A stretch of 64,000 bases of DNA, taken from Microbulbifer sp. HZ11 (lineage in GTDB: Bacteria; Pseudomonadota; Gammaproteobacteria; Pseudomonadales; Cellvibrionaceae). A model generated the notes under the pieces. It had not been told where the DNA came from. It made no database searches and was given only the letters and a program-made list of their open reading frames with translations. Shown here in pieces: positions 1-9,356 of this stretch. Every line of letters begins with the position of its first letter. Positions within the stretch are counted from its first letter, which is position 1. A program made the translations under genes and the position numbers. Where the stretch lies: positions 186,001 through 250,000 of the forward strand of contig NZ_JELR01000002.1 in the NCBI RefSeq assembly GCF_000708675.1, given 5' to 3'.

Positions 1-2770
1 AGGTGTAGTAGTCGTACACATTGCCAGTTTTGTCGAAGCGGTTTTCGATGGCGTTGGTGAGGTCTTTCTGGAACAGGGCGAGGGTGATGGACTCGGTATC
101 CGACGGATACCACTCCAGACGCAGGTCGAGGTTTTCGATATCCGCCGGCTTCAGGTCCGGGTTGCCGGTGTAGACCTCCAGAGTTTCGATGTCGTTAAAC
201 TTGCGCGGGAAAATCTCGAACACTTCCGGCCAGTTGACGGTTTCCGACCAGGCGGCGCGCAGCTGCCAGGCGTCGTTGAACATCCAGGTAAGGCCGAGGG
301 ACGGGTTGGTGCGCTCCTTGTCCATCACATTGCGGAGTGGCTCCGGGGTGTAGGCGTATACCTCCCCTTCCAGAGTGAAGGTCTCTCTGCGTGCCCCCAG
401 GTTGACCTTGAGTTTCTCGCGGATATTGGCCTCCACCAGTGCGTATTCCGCGGTGGTGCTGAGCTCGCTGAGGTAGTCGTCTCCTTCCCAGCCCACATCG
501 TTTTCCGGCGGAATGCTGACGATGCCGATGGAGAGCAGCGTGCCACTCGAACCAATGGTGCCAAGGATGTTTTCGGACACAAAGTGCTTACGTGGATCGG
601 GGATACCGCCGTCACCCACGGTGTAACCGCTTCCCTGGAGACGCCAGTTGTAGTTGGTGACATCGCCCTCCCGGTCCCGCTGCAGCGACTCCGCACCGGC
701 CTTCAACAGCAGGGAGACGCCACTGATCTCGTCGATGGGCAACTCCAGATCCAGGCGGTAGCCTTCGTTGTCCTCCCGCATGGTTTCCCAGAGGTTGTAG
801 TGGGCGGTCGGCTCATCGCTGAGTTGAAATGGCTGGATGAGTCGGCCTTCATAGGTGTACTGAGTGGCGTTGGGTCGGTCGTAGTCGGTGTTGGCGGTCA
901 TGGCCTGCCACTTTACGCCGAGGTCCCCCAGATAGAGGGACCAGCCGCTGTCGGCGGAGATATCCAGACTGTGGGAGCCCCACAACTGATGACTGACCAG
1001 CTGTTCCTCGATCCAGTCGACCCGTTGACGCCAGAAAATATGTGCATCCGGAGAACTTTTCGCACCGCTGTCTTCACCGTTGCGCAGGCGTTCGGTGATT
1101 TCTCCTGTCGCATCGTAAATCTCGTATTTCGTTTCCAGCTCGCTGGAATTAGTGGTGTGGCGCAGGGCGATATTGTTGAGGCCCAGCTGGTGATTGTCGG
1201 CGATATCCCACTGCAGGTTCACCATGGCGCTGAGGTCGATCACATTGTTGGTGTCGAGGGTTTCCGCTTCGCTGTCGAGAAAGATCTTGTTTGCGTCGTT
1301 CTGGGTTCCCCTAAAGCGGGTGTTTTCCTTGGTGTTGCTGCTCCACTTGTTGGCGTAGCGCACCGCGCCGATCACACCCAGACGCTGCTCACCCAGCTCC
1401 CAGCTGTTGCCGCCGTTGAAGCTGACGCTGGTATCCGCCTGCGCCTCGCCGTAGACGATGGCATTGTGGGGAATGGACTCGCCCATGGCTTTAAAGAAGG
1501 CGGCATCGAAGCCGGCGTCGACACCGTTTTTGATATTCACGTACTGATCCACCGAGGGCTTGAGGATATCCGGCAGATCGCGGCTGCCGTCGTCCATGCC
1601 CAGCCAGTCCCTGTTGCCCTGGGTGCTGGACATCAGCAGGCCGTCACCGTGCATATCGCCGTGGCTGACGGAGGAGGAGATTTTAAAAAAGCCCTCATCG
1701 GGAATATCCCGGGTGCGCATGCTGATATGGCCGGCGGTTGCACCGAGAGGCACATCCGCGGTGGCGCTCTTCTGCAGGCTGAGGCCCTGCATGATGCCGG
1801 CGGGGAAGATATCGAACGGCAGATCGCGGCGCGCCGGGTCTGTACTCGGCAGGGTGGCGCCGTTCAGGTCGGTGGACTGGTAGCGGCCTTTCATACCGCG
1901 CACGATGGCAAAGCGGTCGTCTTCCATGGACACACCCACCACGCGCTTGAGCGCGCTGCTTACCATGGAATCGTCGAAGCGGGCGATCTGGGTGAAGTCG
2001 ATACTGTCTACCACCGAGGAGGAAATGCGCTCGATCTCGATCGGGTTGCCCGGCAGGTAGCGGCCGAGTACCTGTACCTCTTCCACCACCGGCGCGTCGC
2101 CACCGGCAAATGCATCCTTCGGCGAGAGTTGCACGTCTACCGCCAGGTTCATTTTGGACAGCACACGCTGGTCGCGCAGGCGGCTGCCCTGGTACTCCGG
2201 GTGCTGCAGTTCCAGCTGGTAGACGCCCTGGGGCAGCTCCAGCTCGAAGGCGCCGAAGCGGTCGGTAACCGTACTTTGAGTGCTGCCCACCACCGTGACA
2301 GCGACATTGCGCAGCGGCACGTTTTCACCGGCACTCACCACCTTGCCCTGAATCAGGCCTGGCAGCAGGCTTTCGCCACCGCTTCCGGCAAGCCCTTCGC
2401 CGTCCGCACTGGCGGAATCAAACGCGGACAGAGCAAGGCGCTGCAACGATTTGATGGCGCGGTCGCTGGCGGAGTCACTGTTGACGATAATCACTGCGGC
2501 CTCGTCGGCGCCGATGGTGAATTCGTAAGGGATCAAGCGCTCGCCGATGCGCAACTGCAATTGATGGCCGCCACCGGGCAGGTCGTCATACCAGAAACTT
2601 TCCCCCGCCGCACTGCTGCCGATGGCCTTGCCATCCAGCAGTACTTCGGTCACCGCCGCCGGCTCACCGTCAACAAACGCATCCAGCTTGATGGCCGCCG
2701 CCTGTCCCTGGCTGGCTACCACCATGCCAATCGCGCTGCACAGCAGCCGCTTTGAAGCACTCAATCCCAT
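1..2770 (-). CDS. TonB-dependent receptor with carboxypeptidase-like N-terminal domain (partial, 3' end outside window)
   Basis: Reading the minus strand from the ATG at 2770-2768 gives an open frame of about 923 codons with no stop, so the C-terminus lies beyond position 1. A signal peptide (about residues 1-25, ending near QGQAAA) is followed by a short beta-rich PEGA-like segment. Next comes a carboxypeptidase-regulatory-like domain around residues 125-200 (starts near LIQGKVVS), then a TonB-box-like EEVQVLG and a plug domain with the typical VVDSIDF and GRYQSTDLNGA segments. The remainder looks like a beta-barrel (many W/Y-flanked alternating strands, late motif NPDLKPADIENLDL). It should be an outer-membrane TonB-energised importer; the substrate cannot be read from the sequence. 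A purine-rich GGGGGA lies just before the ATG. A 723-codon frame on the opposite strand is its shadow. Confidence 0.9.
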   Translation of the reverse strand, partial: MGLSASKRLLCSAIGMVVASQGQAAAIKLDAFVDGEPAAVTEVLLDGKAIGSSAAGESFWYDDLPGGGHQLQLRIGERLIPYEFTIGADEAAVIIVNSDSASDRAIKSLQRLALSAFDSASADGEGLAGSGGESLLPGLIQGKVVSAGENVPLRNVAVTVVGSTQSTVTDRFGAFELELPQGVYQLELQHPEYQGSRLRDQRVLSKMNLAVDVQLSPKDAFAGGDAPVVEEVQVLGRYLPGNPIEIERISSSVVDSIDFTQIARFDDSMVSSALKRVVGVSMEDDRFAIVRGMKGRYQSTDLNGATLPSTDPARRDLPFDIFPAGIMQGLSLQKSATADVPLGATAGHISMRTRDIPDEGFFKISSSVSHGDMHGDGLLMSSTQGNRDWLGMDDGSRDLPDILKPSVDQYVNIKNGVDAGFDAAFFKAMGESIPHNAIVYGEAQADTSVSFNGGNSWELGEQRLGVIGAVRYANKWSSNTKENTRFRGTQNDANKIFLDSEAETLDTNNVIDLSAMVNLQWDIADNHQLGLNNIALRHTTNSSELETKYEIYDATGEITERLRNGEDSGAKSSPDAHIFWRQRVDWIEEQLVSHQLWGSHSLDISADSGWSLYLGDLGVKWQAMTANTDYDRPNATQYTYEGRLIQPFQLSDEPTAHYNLWETMREDNEGYRLDLELPIDEISGVSLLLKAGAESLQRDREGDVTNYNWRLQGSGYTVGDGGIPDPRKHFVSENILGTIGSSGTLLSIGIVSIPPENDVGWEGDDYLSELSTTAEYALVEANIREKLKVNLGARRETFTLEGEVYAYTPEPLRNVMDKERTNPSLGLTWMFNDAWQLRAAWSETVNWPEVFEIFPRKFNDIETLEVYTGNPDLKPADIENLDLRLEWYPSDTESITLALFQKDLTNAIENRFDKTGNVYDYYT

Positions 2771-3074
2771 GTTGTCCCCCGCTCTTAAAGCTAAAGAAAA
2801 GAAAAGAAAAGTAATAAGAACCATCCTGTGCGGCGGCATCCCCCCCGCGAACGCCGGGCCCGGTTCAGGATTCACACAACCACAGAGATCCCCGGTTTTT
2901 TCCAAGCCCGATGTATACAACGACGGAAAAACGAGACGCAGGCGACAAAAATTGAATGAAACTTTCGTGAAGGTTTTTTGGCGGAGGTGTCACAAAGGGT
3001 TGTGCAGAGAGGGTCGGGAAAGGGTGTGCAAGGGGGAGGAAGGGCTGGCGGGGGATCGGAGGAAAGTGGGAAGC
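2771..3074. other. Intergenic leader of the TonB receptor
   Basis: About 300 bases separate prmC from the receptor gene. On the minus strand it is pyrimidine-rich (CTTTTC runs shortly before the receptor RBS) and should hold the receptor promoter. I see no tRNA, clear rho-independent terminator or credible small gene here. Confidence 0.5.
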
Positions 3075-3899
3075 TTACCTCGCCAGGGTAATCCGGTCTC
3101 GACCGGCGTAGTCCACACGGGTTTCCACTTCCGTGTAACCCGCGGCAGCGAAAATCTGACGCACCGCTTTGCCCTGCTCCCACCCGTGTTCCACGGCGAG
3201 CAGGCCGCCCGGTGCGAGGTGACGGCGGGCATCATTGGCGATTTTTCGGATGTCCGACAGCCCGTGATCGTCGGCCACCAGAGCGGACAGCGGTTCAAAA
3301 CGCACATCGCCCTCGCGCAGGTGGGGATCCTGCGTATCGATATAGGGCGGGTTGCTGACGATCACATCGAACTGCTGTTGGGCCAGTGCGGAAAACCAGT
3401 CGCTCTGCAGGACTTTCACATTGGAGAAACCAAGCCGCTGGCGGTTCTCTTCCGCAAGGGCGACGGCTGCGGGCATGGTATCAACGGCGGTAATTGCCCA
3501 GCGTTTTTTCTCGCTGGCCAGTGCCAGGGCGATGGCACCGGTACCGGTGCCCAGGTCGAGAACGTTTGCCTCGGTCTGTAGGCAGCGCTCCAGTACCACC
3601 TCCACCAGCACCTCGGTATCCGGGCGTGGAATCAGGGTGGAGCGATTGACCTTGAGGGGGAGAGACCAGAATTCGCGACTGCCGGTGAGGTGGGCCACCG
3701 GCTCGCCGGCGATACGCCGTTTTACCAGCGCGTCGAAGCGCGACTGCTGTTCCGGATCCAGTTGGTGTTCGGGCCAGGTGTAGAGCCAGGCGCGGGACTT
3801 GCCCAGCAGATGACAGAGCAGCACTTCCAGATCCAGACGCGGGCTATCGCTCTCTAGCAGCTCTGCTGCGCGCTGCAGGTTTTCCTTCACCGTGGCCAT
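3075..3899 (-). CDS. prmC: Peptide chain release factor N5-glutamine methyltransferase PrmC
   Basis: 274 aa, the usual family length. PrmC (HemK) methylates the Gln of the GGQ motif in RF1 and RF2 using S-adenosylmethionine. The N-terminal helical substrate-binding domain (about 1-85) is followed by a Rossmann methyltransferase domain with the SAM-binding DLGTGTGAIAL (115-125) and the catalytic NPPY at 183-186. The gene starts 5 nt after prfA, so enzyme and substrate are made from one transcript (hemA-prfA-prmC), an arrangement also seen in Pseudomonas and E. coli. Confidence 0.97.
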   Translation of the reverse strand: MATVKENLQRAAELLESDSPRLDLEVLLCHLLGKSRAWLYTWPEHQLDPEQQSRFDALVKRRIAGEPVAHLTGSREFWSLPLKVNRSTLIPRPDTEVLVEVVLERCLQTEANVLDLGTGTGAIALALASEKKRWAITAVDTMPAAVALAEENRQRLGFSNVKVLQSDWFSALAQQQFDVIVSNPPYIDTQDPHLREGDVRFEPLSALVADDHGLSDIRKIANDARRHLAPGGLLAVEHGWEQGKAVRQIFAAAGYTEVETRVDYAGRDRITLAR

Positions 3900-3904
3900 G
3901 AGAT

Positions 3905-4990
3905 TTAATTCTGCCCCAATGCCGCCAACTGATCCGCCTGATATTCGGTGCGCAGGGGACCAATGACCTCGTCCACGGCGCCCTGCATGACTTCGTCGAG
4001 CTTGTACAGGGTCAGGCCGATACGATGGTCGGTGACCCGCCCCTGCGGGAAGTTGTAGGTGCGAATACGCTCAGAGCGGTCGCCACTGCCCACCAGGTTT
4101 CTGCGCGCGTCGGAAATCTCCTGCGCCGCGGCGGATTCCTGTGCGCTGTTCAGTTTGGCCTGCAGCAATGCCATGGCCTTGGCCCGGTTCTTGTGCTGAG
4201 AGCGCTCGTCCTGACACTCCACCACAATACCGGTGGGGATATGGGTAAGGCGCACGGCGGAGTCGGTTTTGTTGACGTGCTGACCACCGGCACCGGAGGC
4301 ACGGTAGGTGTCCACACGCAGGTCGGCCTTGTTGATCTCGATCGCGTCGCGCTCGTCCGGTTCCGGCATGACCGCCACGGTGCAGGCCGAGGTGTGGATG
4401 CGTCCCTGGGATTCGGTTTCCGGCACCCGTTGCACCCGGTGGGCGCCGGACTCGAATTTCAGTTTCGCGTAAACGTCTTCGCCGGCAACCCGGGTGATGA
4501 TTTCTTTATAGCCACCGTGCTCGCCGGGGTTTTCACTGATCACCTCAACTCGCCAGCCCTGCTTTTCCGCGTAGCGGGAATACATGCGGAACAGGTCGCC
4601 GGAGAAGATCGCCGCTTCGTCGCCGCCGGTGCCGGCGCGAATTTCCAGGTAGACGTTTTTGCGATCGTTGGGGTCCCGGGGCAGCAGCAGCGTCTGCAGT
4701 TCTTTTTCCAGAGGTTCCAGTTGCGCTTCCGCTTCACGCAATTCTTCCTGGGCCATTTCGCGCATGTCCGCATCGCTCTCTTCGAGCATTTCGCGGGCCG
4801 CGGCCATATCGTCCTGCAGGGTTTTATAGCGGCTGTAACAGCCCACTACTTCTTCCAGTTCGGCATATTCCCGGGACAGATCGCGGAACTTGTCCTGATC
4901 GCTGATGATTTCCGCATCCCCCAGCAGGGCGGACACTTCCTCGTGACGCTCTACCAGGTTCTCGAGTTTCTGTTGTACAGAAGCTTTCAT
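3905..4990 (-). CDS. prfA: Peptide chain release factor 1
   Basis: 361 aa, full length. RF1 reads UAA/UAG and triggers peptidyl-tRNA hydrolysis. The catalytic GGQ is at 235-237 within [15 protein letters not shown]. The stop-codon-recognition tripeptide PxT appears as PET at about 190-192, where E. coli has PAT. The ATG overlaps the hemA stop codon (TAATG), which suggests translational coupling. The C-terminal [15 protein letters not shown] segment is typical of bacterial RF1. Confidence 0.97.
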   Translation of the reverse strand: MKASVQQKLENLVERHEEVSALLGDAEIISDQDKFRDLSREYAELEEVVGCYSRYKTLQDDMAAAREMLEESDADMREMAQEELREAEAQLEPLEKELQTLLLPRDPNDRKNVYLEIRAGTGGDEAAIFSGDLFRMYSRYAEKQGWRVEVISENPGEHGGYKEIITRVAGEDVYAKLKFESGAHRVQRVPETESQGRIHTSACTVAVMPEPDERDAIEINKADLRVDTYRASGAGGQHVNKTDSAVRLTHIPTGIVVECQDERSQHKNRAKAMALLQAKLNSAQESAAAQEISDARRNLVGSGDRSERIRTYNFPQGRVTDHRIGLTLYKLDEVMQGAVDEVIGPLRTEYQADQLAALGQN

Positions 4991-6294
4991 TACTTGAGTT
5001 TCTTCTTCGCCGGCCCGGGGGCCGAGTGGTCGGTAGGCTGGCTGCGGTCTTCGTCAGCCAGGCCAATAATTTCCCGCACCAGCCGCAGGCGATCCAGGTC
5101 GCCGTCGGCGGTCGCCTGGCGCAGGGCCACGGTGGGCGCATGAATCAACTTGTTGGTCAGGGACCGGGCCAGCTGCTCGAGAAGCTGTTCCGGGTCACCG
5201 CCGGTGCGCAGCTGGATCAGCGCCTTTTCCAGTTCATCCTTGCTGATCCCCTGCGCCTGGCGGCGGTAACTGCGAATGGAGTCCACCGCTCGCAAGCTGC
5301 GGTGCTCGCGCATAAAGGCAGAAGCAGCCACATTTACAATTTCGTCCGCGGCCTCGGCTGCCTGTTCCCGCAGCCGCTTGCCTTCGTCGATCACACCGCG
5401 CAGGTCATCCACGGTATAGAGGTAAATGTCATCCAGCTTGCCCACCTGCGGCTCTATATCCCGCGGCACCGCAATATCCACCATAAACATGGGGCGGTGG
5501 CGACGCTGCTTGAGTGCCGACTCCACTGCCCCCTTGCCGAGTATCGGCAACTGGCTGGCGGTAGAGCTGATGACAATATCGGCGCGGGGCAGATATTCAG
5601 GGATATCCGCCAGCAGGATCGCCTCAGCGCCGAAGTCTTCGGCCAGTGCCTGGGCACGGTTGAGCGTGCGGTTGGCGACAATCAGCCGCTTCACCCCTTT
5701 ATCGAGCAAATGCCGGGCCACCAGCTCGATGGTTTCGCCGGCGCCGATCAGCAGCGCAGTCTGCTCGCGCAGGTCGGTAAAAATGCGCGATGCCAGGGAG
5801 ACTGCGGCGAAGGCCACAGATACCGGGTTCTCGCCAATCGCGGTCTCGGTGCGCACCTTTTTCGCCACCGAGAAGACCTGCTGGAATACATTGTGCAGGG
5901 TAGAACCGACACTGCCGGACTCCCGCGCTACTGCATAGGCCGACTTCATCTGCCCGAGAATCTGAGGCTCGCCGAGCACCAGCGAGTCAAGCCCACAGGC
6001 CACCCGCATCATATGGCGCACTGCGGACTCGTCGGTGAACTGGTAGTGACAGCTGGTCAGCTCGTCCAGGGGCACGCCGTGATACTCGGCGATCCAGGCG
6101 AGGACGGACTCCGCAGTCGCTTCTCCGTAGATTTCGGTGCGGTTACAGGTGGAGAGGATGGCCAATTCCGGGCACTCGAGGGCAAGTCGCGCCTCGGCGA
6201 GGGCGCTGGGCATCACTTCCGGGGCGAAAGCCACCCGCTCACGCACCGCCACCGGTGCGCTATCGTGATTGATTCCCAGAGCAAGGATTGGCAT
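4990..6294 (-). CDS. hemA: Glutamyl-tRNA reductase
   Basis: 434 aa. It reduces Glu-tRNA(Glu) to glutamate-1-semialdehyde with NADPH, the first committed step of C5 tetrapyrrole synthesis. The thioester cysteine is C50 in STCNRTE. The NADPH-binding Rossmann region contains [17 protein letters not shown] near residues 180-200, and a C-terminal dimerisation helix follows. It is the first gene of the hemA-prfA-prmC operon. The very C-terminus is Lys-rich (PAKKKLK). It is divergently oriented from the TPR lipoprotein gene across a 371-bp intergenic region. Confidence 0.97.
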   Translation of the reverse strand: MPILALGINHDSAPVAVRERVAFAPEVMPSALAEARLALECPELAILSTCNRTEIYGEATAESVLAWIAEYHGVPLDELTSCHYQFTDESAVRHMMRVACGLDSLVLGEPQILGQMKSAYAVARESGSVGSTLHNVFQQVFSVAKKVRTETAIGENPVSVAFAAVSLASRIFTDLREQTALLIGAGETIELVARHLLDKGVKRLIVANRTLNRAQALAEDFGAEAILLADIPEYLPRADIVISSTASQLPILGKGAVESALKQRRHRPMFMVDIAVPRDIEPQVGKLDDIYLYTVDDLRGVIDEGKRLREQAAEAADEIVNVAASAFMREHRSLRAVDSIRSYRRQAQGISKDELEKALIQLRTGGDPEQLLEQLARSLTNKLIHAPTVALRQATADGDLDRLRLVREIIGLADEDRSQPTDHSAPGPAKKKLK

Positions 6295-6665
6295 AAGTTC
6301 TCGTCATCTCTTCCAGATACTGCGACGCACCTGGCACAAAAAGGCCGCACATTGTCCGGGCCCATTGCGGCTGGTGCAAGTGGATTACGGCTATGTGCCT
6401 GATAGCACCTCTCAGTTAGAACCTCTCAGTTAGTACCTCTCAGTCCGATCTGGCTCTACCCGGTATAAATAGATGCTGACTTTGCCGCTGAATCTGGCCC
6501 TGGGGCAACAGGTGGGCAAATTCAGAACTAGAATTATACGGCGATAACCCGGAAAAATACGCCAAAAGGCGTCTCCTCTGCCGGATTGGCATCGCTTCCA
6601 GCGCGCCCGGGGCACCCCCGATCCACTGGAGTTCACAGGAGACGCGAACGTACGGACACGTTTCT
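6295..6665. other. Divergent hemA / TPR-lipoprotein intergenic region
   Basis: 371 bases between divergent genes, so promoters for both must lie here. It contains a three-copy 14-bp direct repeat (listed separately) and, just downstream, an AT-rich GGTATAAATAG stretch at about 6471-6481 that could be part of a promoter. I could not settle exact -35/-10 pairs. Confidence 0.4.
6407..6444. repeat. Three-copy 14-bp direct repeat in the hemA upstream region
   Basis: ACCTCTCAGTTAG occurs at 6407-6419 and 6421-6433, and the first ten bases recur at 6435-6444, giving a 14-base period. It lies 113-150 bp upstream of the hemA start codon. It may be a slippage product or a multi-site regulator-binding element; the sequence does not say which. 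Confidence 0.7.
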
Positions 6666-8609
6666 ATGCAGCTTTTCTTTCCCTTCCTCTACGCCCGAAA
6701 ACTCACCCGCACACCATTGAGTGCGGCCATGGAACAGGGCGCAGCGACCCGGCCCTCCCGCCCGTTGTGCATTACTGCCGCGGCCGCCTCCATCGCCATT
6801 TTATGCGCCTGTGCCCAACAGCCGCCCCAGTCGCACGAGGCCAGTGGCGGAGACTGGCAGGCCGCATGGGAAGCGGAAGCCTCGACCGCCCCGGCACAGG
6901 CGGAAGCAGAAAATAAGAACGCCGCTGGGGATTCCGTACCGGAAAACACAGCAGGCGAAACCTCTGCGGTCGAAGAGGAAGCGGTTGACACCAAGACCAA
7001 GCCGTTCCCCATCGAAACCTTCTATACATTGCTGGTCGCGGAAGTGGCGGGCAACCGAGAGCAGTACGATCTGGCTCTGGCCAACTATTATTTTCAGGCA
7101 GAGCGCACCAAGGATGCCGGGATTGCCGCCCGCGCAACCCGGATCGCCCGCTACCTGAATGCTCGCCGAGCCGCGCTGCGCTCCGCGGTCCTCTGGGTGG
7201 AACTGGAGCCTGAAAGCGCCGAGGCCCAGCTCGCCGCCACGGCAGAACTGACGCTGGCAGGTAAACTGGATGAAGCGCTACACCACGCTGAGCGTGCACT
7301 TGAGCTTGGCGGTGACGCGCCACTGCAATCGGTGGCAGCCACGGCTGTCGATAATGAAGAGCTCGCCGCGAAGGTACTCCCGGAATTCCAGCGCCTGTCA
7401 CAGAAACACCCGGACAACTCCGAAGTTTCCCTGGCCCTTGCCATGGTACTACGTGCGAATAACCGCTCTGAAGAAGCGCTGCTGGTAACCCGTCAAGTGC
7501 AGGAACGCGACCCGGCCAACCTGGACGCCCCCCTTCTGGAATCCCACGCACTGATTGATATGGGACGGGAACGGGAGGCAAGGCGCCTACTGGAAAACCT
7601 GGTGGAACTGTACCCAAAGGAAAGCCGCCTGCGCCTGCAATATGCGCGCCTGCTTATTCGTCAAGATCTGGAGCTGGCTGAGCAACAGTTTGCCGAACTG
7701 GTGAAACAGCGCCCCAATGACAGCAACCTGATTCTGTCCCTGGCACTGATCCATTACGAAACCAAACAGTTCGACGATGCAAAACCGCTGCTGGAAACCT
7801 TACTGGCTCAGGAAGAGCACGAATCCGCCGCACATTTTTATCTGGCCGGAATCGCCGAGCAGTCTGCTGACCCACAGCAAGCTGTCACTCACTACCGTAT
7901 GGTGCGGCCGGGCAGCGACTATGTGCAGGCAATCACCCGCGGCACCAGCCTGCTCGCCGCACAGGGGCAAACCGAAGCGGTAAATCAGTGGTTTGCGGAA
8001 CTTCGACAACGCCACCCAACGCAAGTGGAACAGTTCTATTTGCTGGAGACAGAACTGTTAACCAAACACGGATACCTGCAGGAAGCGCAGACGCTGCTGG
8101 GCAATGCGATTGCTGAAAATCAGGATAGTAATCGCCTGATTTACGCCCATGCGATGACCAGCGAACAACTGGGAGATTTGGCAAACTTTGAACAGGGTTT
8201 GCGCAAGCTGTTGTCTCGCGACCCGGATAATGCGAATCTTCTGAATACGTTGGGTTACAAACTGCTTTCTTACGACGACCGCCTGGAAGAAGCGCTGGTA
8301 CTGATTAGCAAAGCGCTGGAGCTAAGCCCGGATGATCCTGCGATCATCGACAGCATGGGCTGGGCGCACCATCGACTCGGTAATCACTCCGAAGCGGTGC
8401 AATACCTGCAGAAAGCCCTGAGCCTGTTGCAGGATCCAGAAATCGCTGCGCATCTGGGTGAAGCGCTCTGGGCACAGGGCGATCGCCAACAGGCGATGCA
8501 AGTATGGGAGCAGGGATTGCAGAAACACCCGGAAAGTAAACTTATCCCAGAAGCCATGCAGCGGCTGCAGGACCAACAAAGACTGGAACAGCATGTTACG
8601 GAAAGCTGA
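6666..8609 (+). CDS. TPR-repeat lipoprotein upstream of lolB
   Basis: 647 aa from the first ATG. A hydrophobic segment ending in ILCAC around residue 48 looks like a lipoprotein signal, although the Cys at -2 is not ideal for a lipobox. The internal ATG at 6729 (M22) would put that signal nearer the N-terminus and is an equally likely start; neither has a strong Shine-Dalgarno. After a low-complexity A/E-rich linker come many tetratricopeptide repeats (for example ALHHAERALELG, ALVLISKALELSPDDP, AVQYLQKALSL). Its position directly before lolB matches the TPR gene at this place in Pseudomonas. It is probably an envelope protein-interaction scaffold. Its 3' end overlaps lolB by 17 nt. Confidence 0.85.
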   Translation: MQLFFPFLYARKLTRTPLSAAMEQGAATRPSRPLCITAAAASIAILCACAQQPPQSHEASGGDWQAAWEAEASTAPAQAEAENKNAAGDSVPENTAGETSAVEEEAVDTKTKPFPIETFYTLLVAEVAGNREQYDLALANYYFQAERTKDAGIAARATRIARYLNARRAALRSAVLWVELEPESAEAQLAATAELTLAGKLDEALHHAERALELGGDAPLQSVAATAVDNEELAAKVLPEFQRLSQKHPDNSEVSLALAMVLRANNRSEEALLVTRQVQERDPANLDAPLLESHALIDMGREREARRLLENLVELYPKESRLRLQYARLLIRQDLELAEQQFAELVKQRPNDSNLILSLALIHYETKQFDDAKPLLETLLAQEEHESAAHFYLAGIAEQSADPQQAVTHYRMVRPGSDYVQAITRGTSLLAAQGQTEAVNQWFAELRQRHPTQVEQFYLLETELLTKHGYLQEAQTLLGNAIAENQDSNRLIYAHAMTSEQLGDLANFEQGLRKLLSRDPDNANLLNTLGYKLLSYDDRLEEALVLISKALELSPDDPAIIDSMGWAHHRLGNHSEAVQYLQKALSLLQDPEIAAHLGEALWAQGDRQQAMQVWEQGLQKHPESKLIPEAMQRLQDQQRLEQHVTES

Positions 8610-9264
8610 CGTTCTCCCCCCCCTCTACCGTTCACCCAACCAACCGCAGGGCGCGCATCGCGCCCTGAAGCTTGTTGGTGCTGTGTTGCTGCTAACACTT
8701 GCTGCGTGCAGTGCGCAAAAACCACAGCCTCAGCAACCGAGCGAACCGACCGCTCATCAGCCGTCTTCCGCTGCGGCGCTGCAGCGCTGGGAAGCCAAGG
8801 GAAAAATGGGCGTGCGCTCCCCGAAAGAAAATGGCAGTGCCAACCTGATCTGGCAGCAGGCTGACAGGGCCAATTACCGCATTCACCTGAGCGGCCCCCT
8901 CGGCGCCGGCGCAACGTCAATCAGCGGCTCCCCGGGAGGCGTCAGCCTGCAGCGCGGCAACGACCCGGCCGTTTTCGCCTCAGACCCCGCGCAGCTAACA
9001 GAGCAGATCATGGGATGGCCGCTGCCAGTCTCCGAAATGTTTTACTGGGTGCGCGGCCTGGCGGCCCCTGGCGCGGTGAGTGGCCAGCGAAAAAACGCCC
9101 AGGGGCTGATGCAGAGCCTGCAACAATCGGGGTGGACCCTGGAATTTACGAGCTACCAGTCTGTTGGGCCCTATAAATTGCCCGGCAAAATCAAGGCATC
9201 CACCAACAATGCCGCGGGCCCGGTAAGCGTCACCCTGGTGATCAAGGAGTGGAGCCCGCGATAA
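8593..9264 (+). CDS. lolB: Outer-membrane lipoprotein receptor LolB
   Basis: 223 aa from the ATG at 8593, which lies inside the end of the upstream TPR gene. LolB accepts lipoproteins from LolA and inserts them into the outer membrane. The signal peptide ends in the lipobox LAAC (LLLTLAACSAQ). The mature part has the family segments WEAKGKMGVRSP near its start and GWPLPVSEMFYWVRG in the middle. An upstream in-frame extension exists but carries no signal peptide, so the ATG before the lipobox was chosen. Gene order lolB-ispE-tRNA-Gln-prs is conserved in pseudomonads. Confidence 0.93.
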   Translation: MLRKADVLPPLYRSPNQPQGAHRALKLVGAVLLLTLAACSAQKPQPQQPSEPTAHQPSSAAALQRWEAKGKMGVRSPKENGSANLIWQQADRANYRIHLSGPLGAGATSISGSPGGVSLQRGNDPAVFASDPAQLTEQIMGWPLPVSEMFYWVRGLAAPGAVSGQRKNAQGLMQSLQQSGWTLEFTSYQSVGPYKLPGKIKASTNNAAGPVSVTLVIKEWSPR

Positions 9265-9309
9265 AGCACCTTGAGCACATCGCCCTGCGCGATAAGACTC
9301 CCAAATAAA

Positions 9310-9341
9310 CGGGTGGCTGCTAAACTGGCCGCCCGTTTTTT
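9310..9341 (+). terminator. Rho-independent terminator after lolB
   Basis: Stem CGGGTGGC (9310-9317) pairs with GCCGCCCG (9328-9335), with one G-T pair, followed by six T. It lies between lolB and ispE, so ispE probably has its own promoter or depends on read-through. Confidence 0.75.
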
Positions 9342-9356
9342 ATGAATCCTCGTTAA

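Noticed and set aside
584-2755. 723-codon open frame on the plus strand
   Set aside because: It lies antisense to a clear TonB receptor and has no recognisable domain. It is a product of codon bias in GC-rich coding DNA.
4025-6402. Long plus-strand frames opposite prfA and hemA
   Set aside because: They are antisense shadows of two well-recognised housekeeping genes, with low-complexity His/Gln/Val-rich translations.
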